DNA from: Acrocarpospora macrocephala
GTDB taxonomy: Bacteria > Actinomycetota > Actinomycetes > Streptosporangiales > Streptosporangiaceae
Direction: 5' to 3'
Assembly (NCBI RefSeq): GCF_009687865.1
Contig: NZ_BLAE01000005.1
Coordinates: 227,999-291,998, forward strand
Length of the DNA stretch: 64,000 nt
In this document: in pieces, positions 42,603 to 50,080 of the stretch
How the letters are laid out: each line of letters begins with the position of its first letter
Position numbering within the stretch: position 1 is the first letter of the stretch
Position numbers and translations under genes: made by a program
The notes under the pieces: generated by a model
What the model was told of the DNA's origin: nothing
What the model saw: only the letters and a program-made list of their open reading frames with translations
Databases searched by the model: none

Positions 42603-42724
42603 GTACCTAGCGTCATGGATGCGAGCGCTCCAACCGCGGGGGAGGCGAGATCCATGATGACTCGCTGGGGGGACGGCACGGGCGAACCGCCGCCCTTCAC
42701 CCCACGCGACGGCGACGCAGACCC
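42603..42724 (+). repeat. 122-bp perfect inverted repeat, right arm
   Basis: Reverse complement of 41704-41825. The spacer between the arms (41826-42602) holds the regulator gene only. The repeat starts GTACCTAGCG and ends GCGACGCAGACCC. Confidence 0.85.
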
Positions 42725-42776
42725 TGAGTGGCAGCCGCAACCCCTGCCGTTGTGGATTGAGAACGAGCCCGCCTAG
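42654..42776 (+). CDS. Small cassette-head peptide (40 aa)
   Basis: ATG 42654 with GGGGGAGGCGAGATCC upstream. The first 24 residues equal the head at 41774; the rest (PEWQPQPLPLWIENEPA) is acidic and ends in a stop before the STAND gene's 3' end. Strong ribosome site and repeated occurrence argue that it is translated. No known family; no cysteines, not a typical lanthipeptide or lasso precursor. Confidence 0.5.
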   Translation: MMTRWGDGTGEPPPFTPRDGDADPEWQPQPLPLWIENEPA

Positions 42777-42796
42777 CCGGTTCCTGGGGGGATCAA

Positions 42797-45700
42797 TCAC
42801 GGGTAGCTGTCGGGGTACGGCCCACTCGCGGCGGCCAGGACGGGTTCCGTCCGCGCATCCAGAGTCGGCGCCAATTGCCGGAAGAGGCGCTGCACCCTCA
42901 GCACGACAGTCTGCGTCCGTGCGATCTCCCGTGCGCGTACGAACGCTTCCTCGGCCTCGCGGAATCGTTCGCGTTCCCCGCAGATGGCGAGTCCGCAGCT
43001 GGCCAGGCCCAGCAGGTCTGCTACCTCGAAGTTGCCTCGATCGGCACGCCAGAGTCGTTCCGCTCGGTCGTGCGCGAGGCTGAACGCGGCCCTCGCCGGC
43101 GCGGTCTTCCTCAAGCGCAGCAGAGCAATGCCTTGCACCGCGAAGGCAACCCCAGCGCGGTTTGACTGGCTGAGACGCACGGCGTTGTCGGCGGCCGCCT
43201 GGGCCGCCATGAGGCTGTCCGTATCCGCGCCTCTGCTGAGATGGGCCTGCGCCAGGACGGTGGCCGCCTCCCGGCAGAGTGGAACGTTGTTCGTTCGCGC
43301 CCCGAGATTCACGGCTTCCGTCGCGATCTCGATAGCCTTGTCGGGCTCCCCGGTGTCTAGACAGATCACCGCACGCTGGCCGACGAAGGCGCCTACCAGG
43401 CGGATCTGCTTGCGCTCCTCGGCCGCGTGCTGTCCCAGGCGCAGGACTTGCCTGGCCTCCAGCAGATCGCCGCGGGAGGCGTAGACCATGCCGAGTGAGA
43501 GTTCCAGGCCGAGGCTGGAACGCGCTGCGCCGGGCTCGTCGCTGTGACCGAGGGCTTCCTTGGCACGCTCGTAGTCGTTCAGCGCCTCCTCGAATTTCCC
43601 CCACTCGTAGTGGCAGCGCAGGAGCCCGGCCCTGGCCCGCCCGATCTCCAGGTGCCAGTCCTTCTTGACCTCGCTCAAGGCGTACCGGTACCACGCCGCG
43701 GCCTGGACGCAATCGCCGTCGTGCAGGTGCGCATCCCCGAGCTGAATGGCTACATCACAGCTGCTCTGCCGCAGACGGTGATGAGGACGGCGGCAGATCT
43801 CGATCGCATCCTTCAGATCGCGGATCGCGCCGTCGGCGTAGTCCTGGCGCAAGCGTGCCGCAGCCTTCGACGCCAGGTTGTGAACGTCAAGGTAATCGTC
43901 CTCCTGGGGGACGCGGTCTCGCAAATTCGCCAGCCATGAACTCCATGAGCTGTTGTCCAGCAGGTTCATGACCTCAAGCGCTTTCTCCCGCTCCCCGCCG
44001 GCCAGACGCATCTCCACCTCGGCGAGCCGGCGGAGCACGTCCTCCTCGCCGAGCACCTGCGGCGCGGACGCCGCGAAGTGCTCAGCGGCTAGCCCGTAGA
44101 GGGCCCGCTGTGTCAAGGGGCGTGGCTCGCGGGTGCGGTCGCTGGGAACGCCGAGGTCCAGCCCGTCTAACAGGCAGGTTCCGTCGGGGTCGCGGGGGAG
44201 AGCGAAACGGCGTCCGTCTCTGCGGATCAGGCGTCGCCGTACGAGCTCGTTGAGGGTGGGTTCGTTGACCTGACCGGGAAGGTAGCGGGCGAGCACCGCG
44301 TCCACGGCCGTGGGCTCCACGGGCTGGCCGAGCACGGCCAGGGCCTGCAGTACCCGCTGTTCGGTGCGGTCGAGTCCGCCCAGCGCCCGCTCCAGCAGCG
44401 ACGGCAGCAGGCTCGGCCCGGTCAGCCCTTCCCGCTTCAGCTGTTCGACCAGGCGGGGAAGGGTAAGGGTCGGGTCGCCGTGCAGCAGGGCGACCACCAG
44501 TTCCAGCACGCGCGGGTGCCCAGCGGTCAGTGCCGTCAGATCGGTGGCGACACCCTGGTGCGGGGCGAGGTCGAGCAACTCGTCGGGATGATCCATCGCG
44601 CACAACAGGTCCCAGGCGTGGTCCTCGTCGAGCCCGTGGTTGAGCGGGAGTGAGGTGACGTTCGGCACCGGCTCCACCACTACCTGAGTAGTCACCATGA
44701 GCAGCTGAAGCTTCTGCTCCGCCTGCTCCAATGCCATGGTCAGGGTGTCGATGAGCTGCCGGTCGACGAATCGGCCGTCGCCGTCGACCAGATCCTGGAC
44801 ATCATCGAGGACGAGAAGCACGCGCGTGCCCTCGGTGATGGCCGAGAGCACCTGACGCACCTTCTGCGGCCACGGCAACGCCGAACTCCTGACGTCGGCA
44901 TGAACGCGCCTCACCTGGTCGGAGTCTAGTGCCACCTCGGCGATCGCGCTGAGCACCGTCACCGCGTTGATCGGGTAAGGGCCGCGCGCGGGCAGGTAGA
45001 CGAAGCCGTCGATAGGCAGAACGCCACGGTCGTCACGGATGCGACGACGAAGCCGTGAGATCATCGCGGTCTTGCCGAACCCGTCGGGGCCTATCAGCGC
45101 GACCGGCCCGTGTCCAGATTCGAGAAGGGCGATCAGCTGGTCCGTCTCGTTGAGCCGATCCAGCGGTTCGTCCGGTGGTGCGGGCAAGGGCTGGCCGTAG
45201 CAACGTAATCCGTTTTCCCGGCTGCTGGGCGCCGGGGCGCGGCCTGTCGTAGGCACAGCGCGGGTGGTGGAGGGGTGTCCTCGGTTCGTTCGACGTGCCG
45301 TCTGGGCTTCGAGGCGTTTCTCCAGCAGCTCGCACTCCTGGTTGATGCGCTCTCGTGCCGTGCCCTCCGCATCTCTGAAACCTTCGTTGAGTCGTCGCAG
45401 GCGCCGGCCGTACAGGCTGATCAGGTAGGAGGGCGACCCGATCCAGCGCAGGTGGGCAATCAGCTCTTCCCACTGCGCTCGCCCGGCCGCACGGAAGTCG
45501 TAACAGCCGTCGTCCTCTGACAGCTCCGGCTGTCCGTCCACCGGATGAACCCGCAGCCACAACACCGGCAGTTCGCGGCGCGCGGCCAGTTCGACCGTCT
45601 GGCGATGCGCCTGGCTGGCGAGGAGGTCGGTGGTGACTACGACTGCCACGATGTCGGCCCGAGCGACCTCGTTGGCCTCCGCCACGCCAGCGCCCTGGGG

Positions 45701-47074
45701 ACGAGCATCGATCGGCATGGTGGCCAGGCGATCGGTCAGCATGGTCACGAAGCCGTCGCCGTCCGGTGCGTGCAGCACGACCAGCCGTGCCGTGTCCATC
45801 GGCTCGCCAGGGTCGACTCCCCGGCCAGGCGGGGAGCTCGTTTGAGGCGTGGTCGTCCGTACGGCCTGCCGCCGTGGCGCGAACGCGTCATCCCGCGTGG
45901 TCAGGGTCTGATACCGCGCGGTCGCCGCGGCCGCCAGGTGAAAGCACCACTCTCTGTCATCGTCGGCGAAAAATTTGCGACCGACATGCATCAGGGCGGC
46001 GGCCACCAGCGCGAGCACGGTCTGCTCCCGCCACTCCTTTCCATGGCCGGAACTCCGCGCCCACCCCGCAGGTCCCTCGTGGATAGCAGCGCTGATCCGG
46101 CTGAACCGCTGCCCGATGCCGCTGCCGGTTCGTACGTCCGGGTCGACGATGACCTCGATGAGGTCGCGGCGGGCAGATGCGTCGAAGTGATCACGCTGCA
46201 GCAGATCCATGGCGAGGGCGACCAGCAGGTGCATTGGGTCGCGTGCCAGCGGCGCCCCGGGGTCGAAGCGGTCGAGGTCGATGAGGATGTACTCCTCGGG
46301 CCGAGGATGCGGGCCCATCGGCAGCAGGATGTTCCGCCCGCTCAGATCACCGTGTGCCCTCCCGGTCACCACCGAATCCAGAGGCAGGCGGGAGTAGGCA
46401 CGGTTGTTCAGCAACATGAACGGATTGGGCAGGATCCTGCCCCAACCGGGTTGGGTCACGGTCTCCGGATGGCCGCTGCCGGGGACGTTCGCCCCGCTCG
46501 CCCAGCGCTGGATGGGGCCGTTCGGATCCATCCGTTCGCCGAGGATCGCACGCATGAAGTGCTCGACGGGCACCGATCGCCGCTGCGGCGGATCCACGCC
46601 GTCGCCGGAGTTCCAGTCCTGAACGATCGAGCCGATGATGTCCTTGCAGTACGCTGCCGCATCCGGATCGCCGTTCAACACCGGCTCCAGCAACGGACGC
46701 ACGGTCCCGAGATCACCGCGCGCGACGTCCTGGAAGACCAGCCACCAGCCGCCCAACGCGACAGGTTCACCGTACGGCCGCGCGAGATGTGGAAACGTCT
46801 TCGCCGACTTGCCAGCGTCCTTAACCTTGTCCACCTTGAGCTGGATCGGGGGCCGGTAGAACTTCGCGATCAGATTGCGCTGATCCTGGCCGCTGGAGCG
46901 CTCCATCAGCCCGACTGGGTCGCGCCCGCGCCCGGCCGTGAACCACCCCTTGTGGGTGAGCTCGCCTCCCTCGTGCTCCAGCCAGGCATCAAGCGCCAGC
47001 AGGACCTGGTGCGGCAACGCCCGCCAGTCGGGTACATCGTTACGCCGTGGCATCTGGTATCCCGTCGTCAGCAC
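42797..47074 (-). CDS. Multidomain STAND NTPase: kinase-like, TIR-like, NB-ARC-type ATPase, TPR
   Basis: 1,425 residues from GTG 47074 (ATG 47053 also possible). Residues 1-390: kinase/phosphotransferase-like fold with K71 ('IAKFYR'), catalytic loop 'HGDLSGRNIL' (241-250) and 'LIDLDRFD' (264-271). Residues 427-555: TIR-like Rossmann domain 'ARLVVLHAPDGDGFVTML', 'ADIVAVVVTTDLLAS' and 'LPVLWLRVHP'. Residues 640-1000: STAND ATPase with Walker A 'GPDGFGKT' (662-669), Walker B 'VLLVLDDV' (752-759) and winged-helix. Residues 1010-1425: TPR-like helices. The plan (effector domains, NTPase, repeat sensor) is that of bacterial NLR-like immune proteins. Divergent from a SLATT-like membrane gene. Whether the TIR is catalytic is unclear: I see no obvious Glu in the expected place. 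Confidence 0.82.
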   Translation of the reverse strand: MLTTGYQMPRRNDVPDWRALPHQVLLALDAWLEHEGGELTHKGWFTAGRGRDPVGLMERSSGQDQRNLIAKFYRPPIQLKVDKVKDAGKSAKTFPHLARPYGEPVALGGWWLVFQDVARGDLGTVRPLLEPVLNGDPDAAAYCKDIIGSIVQDWNSGDGVDPPQRRSVPVEHFMRAILGERMDPNGPIQRWASGANVPGSGHPETVTQPGWGRILPNPFMLLNNRAYSRLPLDSVVTGRAHGDLSGRNILLPMGPHPRPEEYILIDLDRFDPGAPLARDPMHLLVALAMDLLQRDHFDASARRDLIEVIVDPDVRTGSGIGQRFSRISAAIHEGPAGWARSSGHGKEWREQTVLALVAAALMHVGRKFFADDDREWCFHLAAAATARYQTLTTRDDAFAPRRQAVRTTTPQTSSPPGRGVDPGEPMDTARLVVLHAPDGDGFVTMLTDRLATMPIDARPQGAGVAEANEVARADIVAVVVTTDLLASQAHRQTVELAARRELPVLWLRVHPVDGQPELSEDDGCYDFRAAGRAQWEELIAHLRWIGSPSYLISLYGRRLRRLNEGFRDAEGTARERINQECELLEKRLEAQTARRTNRGHPSTTRAVPTTGRAPAPSSRENGLRCYGQPLPAPPDEPLDRLNETDQLIALLESGHGPVALIGPDGFGKTAMISRLRRRIRDDRGVLPIDGFVYLPARGPYPINAVTVLSAIAEVALDSDQVRRVHADVRSSALPWPQKVRQVLSAITEGTRVLLVLDDVQDLVDGDGRFVDRQLIDTLTMALEQAEQKLQLLMVTTQVVVEPVPNVTSLPLNHGLDEDHAWDLLCAMDHPDELLDLAPHQGVATDLTALTAGHPRVLELVVALLHGDPTLTLPRLVEQLKREGLTGPSLLPSLLERALGGLDRTEQRVLQALAVLGQPVEPTAVDAVLARYLPGQVNEPTLNELVRRRLIRRDGRRFALPRDPDGTCLLDGLDLGVPSDRTREPRPLTQRALYGLAAEHFAASAPQVLGEEDVLRRLAEVEMRLAGGEREKALEVMNLLDNSSWSSWLANLRDRVPQEDDYLDVHNLASKAAARLRQDYADGAIRDLKDAIEICRRPHHRLRQSSCDVAIQLGDAHLHDGDCVQAAAWYRYALSEVKKDWHLEIGRARAGLLRCHYEWGKFEEALNDYERAKEALGHSDEPGAARSSLGLELSLGMVYASRGDLLEARQVLRLGQHAAEERKQIRLVGAFVGQRAVICLDTGEPDKAIEIATEAVNLGARTNNVPLCREAATVLAQAHLSRGADTDSLMAAQAAADNAVRLSQSNRAGVAFAVQGIALLRLRKTAPARAAFSLAHDRAERLWRADRGNFEVADLLGLASCGLAICGERERFREAEEAFVRAREIARTQTVVLRVQRLFRQLAPTLDARTEPVLAAASGPYPDSYP

Positions 47075-47165
47075 GAGGGCATCGTCGATTCACTGCTTTA
47101 CAGAGTCCGTCGTACAGGCATCAATGTGAAGTAGCCCAACAATGCAGGATCCATTGGAGATCACC

Positions 47166-47660
47166 GTGAGCGACGACTCCAGCAGGCCGCAGGCCCAGAA
47201 GGACCTGCTCTGGGGTATGTACTCGGATATGCGGGCACATGCGCGACACGCGGAGACCTTACGGGCGAACGCCGTCAACATCGTCCTGGTGGTGGCGTCG
47301 GCGCTGGTAGCCGTCATCGCCGCCGACGGGAATCTCAGGCGTGATGAATTGCCCGTCAGCCTGCTGGTCATCTTCATTGGCGTCATCGGGCTGGCCTTTG
47401 CTGCTGCGTACACGGAGCTCTATCAGCGAAACCGGCGCCGGGCAGAACGATTCAGGGCCGTCCTCGACGAGCGGTTCTTCGTGGCCGACGACCCGACAAT
47501 CACCGAGGTGCTAAACGCGTCGGACGAGCGCCACCAAGCGACCTCGTTCTACCGTTGGACTCGGCGACTGACCGGCAGCACCCAGCGCTTCTGGCTGGTG
47601 GTGCCCGCGCTCGTCATCGTCACCGGCACCGCGCTCGTGATCGCGATCGCGGCCGCTTGA
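47166..47660 (+). CDS. SLATT-like membrane protein
   Basis: 164 residues from GTG 47166 (GGAG six nt upstream; ATG 47142 is in frame but has no site). A cytoplasmic helix 'LLWGMYSDMRAHARHAETLRANAVN' precedes two closely spaced membrane helices (about 40-58 and 66-88), then an amphipathic 'YTELYQRNRRRAERFRAVLDERFF' segment and a third C-terminal helix. This is the layout of SLATT effectors (2-TM pore formers linked to STAND, SMODS and TIR systems). Divergent from the STAND gene with under 100 bp between starts, so probably its membrane-acting partner. Confidence 0.65.
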   Translation: MSDDSSRPQAQKDLLWGMYSDMRAHARHAETLRANAVNIVLVVASALVAVIAADGNLRRDELPVSLLVIFIGVIGLAFAAAYTELYQRNRRRAERFRAVLDERFFVADDPTITEVLNASDERHQATSFYRWTRRLTGSTQRFWLVVPALVIVTGTALVIAIAAA

Positions 47661-47893
47661 CCGCAATACGCCGGTGAGCACCCGCCACCAGAGCCGAGCC
47701 AGCCCTTCGCCGACGAACTCGGCGCGCCGCAGCGCTCGGACTGGCTACGTCGCCGGGCGTACGAATCATGGCCAAGGTGGGCGTGCCCGGCAAGGGTGAG
47801 GTGACGCTGTACGACAGCCGCCGCTCCCGCCTGACCTACCTCGCGGCGGGCGGGGTGCTGACGTGACCCTCGCGGCTTGGGTCGGGCACGCCG
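47661..47893. other. Gene-poor stretch with short decayed ORF
   Basis: Holds one plus-strand 32-codon frame (47768-47866) encoding a Gly/Lys start and 'VTLYDSRRSRLTYLAAGG' tail, probably the end of a lost gene. Nothing else supported. Confidence 0.3.
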
Positions 47894-48067
47894 ATGGCGG
47901 GACGCTGGCGGCGCGCGGTATTCCTGCTGGAGCAGGGCAAGTCTCCCGATGACGTCGCGCGGATTCTCAACGTGTCGCGGCGATCCTTGTTCGCCTGGCA
48001 GCGGGATTATTGCGAGCACGGCGAAGGTGGGTTGCGGACGAAGAAGACCCGCGGGCCGGACTCCTAA
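47894..48067 (+). pseudogene. IS630-family transposase N-terminal fragment
   Basis: 57 codons: 'AVFLLEQGKSPDDVARILNVSRRSLFAWQRDYCEHGEGGLRTKKTRG' then TAA. This is the HTH head of IS630/Tc1-type transposases (ExLLxxGxSxxEVARxLxVSRxTVYxWxxxYxxxGxxGL). The DDE catalytic domain is missing, so the element is dead. It marks the region as a site of past insertion. Confidence 0.7.
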
Positions 48068-48252
48068 CTCAGGTTGCCGCCGCGCCACCGCTCGATGGAC
48101 GCGATCAGTCCATCGATCCCGGAGCGTTCCACCGTGTCGTAATCCTGGGTGAGTACGGTCTCGGTAGACCCTGCGAAACGCCCCCAGAGGGCGCCGTGCA
48201 CATACCAGAACAGCACCCGATTGCGATGGACGCTGTGAAGGAAACCGATCAA
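48064..48252 (-). CDS. Small hypothetical protein, possibly a remnant
   Basis: 62 residues, 'VLFWYVHGALWGRFAGSTET' followed by a polar helix ending 'DGLIASIERWRGGNLS'. It overlaps the end of the transposase fragment. Sequence looks protein-like, but no family is recognised and the N-terminus may be missing. Confidence 0.3.
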   Translation of the reverse strand: MIGFLHSVHRNRVLFWYVHGALWGRFAGSTETVLTQDYDTVERSGIDGLIASIERWRGGNLS

Positions 48253-48372
48253 CTACGAGGCAAGACTGGCCAATCCGGTTGACGGGCGTGGATGGATGGC
48301 GTGTACTGGACGTGGTCGGTGACAAGAGGTCCAGGGGACTTCTTCCCGGGAAACTGGGATAGCCGGCCTCAA

Positions 48373-49023
48373 TTATGCGGTTCCCCATGGGGTCAGCAGC
48401 GATGCCAGGTTCGGCTGGATATGGGTTTCGAACCATTTGCACTGGCGGCCTTCGAGGATCCGCTGCACTCCCCACAAGCTGTAGTCCGCCACCTGGATTC
48501 CCCACGCGCTCTGCGCGTCCCAGATGCAAAGTACGACATCTCGATCCGCCGCCAGTTCGCGACATACGTCCGCCAACGCTTCGCGTGCGTCCATCAGCCT
48601 GCGATTGGTTGTCAGGGTGGCTACGATCACATAGATCGTGTCGCCAGACCGGCTGATGAGGGGCAGTAGCTCCCTGAAATGGGAATACCACGCCAACTTG
48701 TAGAGCCAGTGCGAACGCTCGCGGATCGACGGGTGTGCCCTGGACTTGCAGAGGAAGGTGGCGTCGAGCCGGGGTACCTGCCGGCCGATCAGATCGAAGA
48801 CCTCTTCTCTGGTCGCATGCGAGTCGTCCTTCGCATGGAGGCCGCGTGGAAGATTCACACCGCGCCGCTCCAGATCGCAGCGGAGCCGCAAGCCCTCCCA
48901 TATCTCTTTTCCGTGCTCTCCAACAAAGACGGCGGTGCCAAAGCCGAAATAGAGGCTCGCGCCCGGCGTCCTGGTTAGATCCATATTTCCGGTTTCGTCG
49001 GCATACATGTAGATTTCTGCCAC
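48373..49023 (-). CDS. DUF3800 protein (RNase-H-fold nuclease-like)
   Basis: 216 residues from GTG 49023. N-terminal 'IYMYADETGNMDL' with the Asp-Glu of the DUF3800 family, then 'LHAKDDS', and C-terminal 'QVADYSLWGVQRILEG' with the conserved Asp. Family members are predicted metal-dependent nucleases frequent in mobile and defence islands. Neighbours here (transposase fragment, STAND gene) fit that. No partner toxin or antitoxin is visible. Confidence 0.85.
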   Translation of the reverse strand: MAEIYMYADETGNMDLTRTPGASLYFGFGTAVFVGEHGKEIWEGLRLRCDLERRGVNLPRGLHAKDDSHATREEVFDLIGRQVPRLDATFLCKSRAHPSIRERSHWLYKLAWYSHFRELLPLISRSGDTIYVIVATLTTNRRLMDAREALADVCRELAADRDVVLCIWDAQSAWGIQVADYSLWGVQRILEGRQCKWFETHIQPNLASLLTPWGTA

Positions 49024-49244
49024 GCCAAATCCCGCCCATTATTTGGTGATCGACGGAAATCTTTACTACCACATGACGCATACCAAAACTGCGATATGGC
49101 CTGGCGGGTAAGGATGCGGCGCGTTACGGGCGGCGACGGCCACAACTGTGCATCAAACAGGCATCCACGGGATCCGTCCCGATCGTGGCCGGAATTCTTC
49201 CCGCATGCGGCACCACTGGCGTCATCCTGGCTCAGTGCTGCGCC

Positions 49245-49685
49245 TCACCCCCGGAGGTCCGGCCGATGTCCGCGGAACACCAGGTGGTTTGAGCCGGCGT
49301 AGTTGAACACCATGCCGGCGGCCACTCCGGCCGCTGCGGCGGCGGAGATGCCCGCCGTTCGGTAGGCCAGGGTGAAGACTGCGGTGTTCACGCAGAGAGC
49401 GGTCATCGCGGTGGCGTTGTAGGCGAGCAGCCGGCCCAGCACCCGGCGCGGGGAACCGCCTGGCCGGTCCTTCCAGGTCAGCAGTGAGCTGAGGGTGAAG
49501 TTGAGCTGGGCCGAGACCGCGATGCCCACCGCGTTGGCGATGGGGGCGCGCACGCCTGCCACCATCAGGCTGGTGAGCAGCAGGTACTGTACCGCGAAGC
49601 AGGTGCTGCCGACGCCGGCGAAGGTGATCTTGCGCCGGTGCCGCAGCACCAGTGCCGTCGCGGCCCGGTACGTCAGTTGTCGCAT
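49245..49685 (-). CDS. GtrA-family flippase-like membrane protein
   Basis: 146 residues from ATG 49685, which lies 13 nt inside the preceding gene. Four hydrophobic helices with the GtrA signature 'FAGVGSTCFAVQYLLLTSLM', 'ANAVGIAVSAQLNFTLSSLLTW' and 'FNYAGSNHLVFRG'. GtrA proteins move polyprenyl-linked sugars across the membrane. Last gene of the glycan operon that begins at 55706, together with a DPM1-like transferase that would make the polyprenyl-sugar. Confidence 0.85.
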   Translation of the reverse strand: MRQLTYRAATALVLRHRRKITFAGVGSTCFAVQYLLLTSLMVAGVRAPIANAVGIAVSAQLNFTLSSLLTWKDRPGGSPRRVLGRLLAYNATAMTALCVNTAVFTLAYRTAGISAAAAAGVAAGMVFNYAGSNHLVFRGHRPDLRG

Positions 49686-50080
49686 GCGATCCCATTCCGG
49701 TCGGGGTCCAGCCGATGTCGGTCCCGCGGGTTGTTGACGGTGATCCCGGCGAGCTTGTGCGCCCGGATCCAGTCGCAGCGGCTCTCGCCTCTGGCCAGCT
49801 TGGGAAAGTCCCACGGCACGCACTGCCCGGCCGTGCCGTAGGCGTGGTCGCAGCCGTCGATGCTGGCCGGGATGGCGGTCTTCTTCGGCCGGGCGGTGAG
49901 CCGCGGCCGGGGTGACCGCAGCTTCTTCGCGAACGGCAGCACATGCGGGCCGGGGGTGGCCTGGACGGCGGGAGCCGGACGCGCGCCCGGTGCGCCGGAC
50001 GCCTGGGCGGCGAAGAGCACGGCGGACGGCACCGCCACGGCGGCGGCCGTCAGGGCCGCCGCGAGCCGGATCCTCATCAT
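49673..50080 (-). CDS. Secreted excalibur-domain protein
   Basis: 135 residues, ATGA overlap with the oxidase gene. Signal peptide (1-30, 'AVLFAAQASGAPG'), basic linker, then an excalibur-like calcium-binding end 'DRHRLDPDRNGIACDN' (DxDxDGxxCE type) preceded by Cys pairs. It may be a calcium-dependent cell-surface partner of the oxidase next to it. Confidence 0.8.
   Translation of the reverse strand: MMRIRLAAALTAAAVAVPSAVLFAAQASGAPGARPAPAVQATPGPHVLPFAKKLRSPRPRLTARPKKTAIPASIDGCDHAYGTAGQCVPWDFPKLARGESRCDWIRAHKLAGITVNNPRDRHRLDPDRNGIACDN

Noticed and set aside
41704..42724. Transposon with the LuxR gene as cargo and the inverted repeats as transposon ends
   Set aside because: No transposase within the spacer and the arms contain coding starts rather than typical terminal repeats; duplication/inversion is simpler.
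42654..42776. Lanthipeptide or lasso precursor
   Set aside because: No cysteine, no core-leader pattern, and no maturation enzymes nearby.
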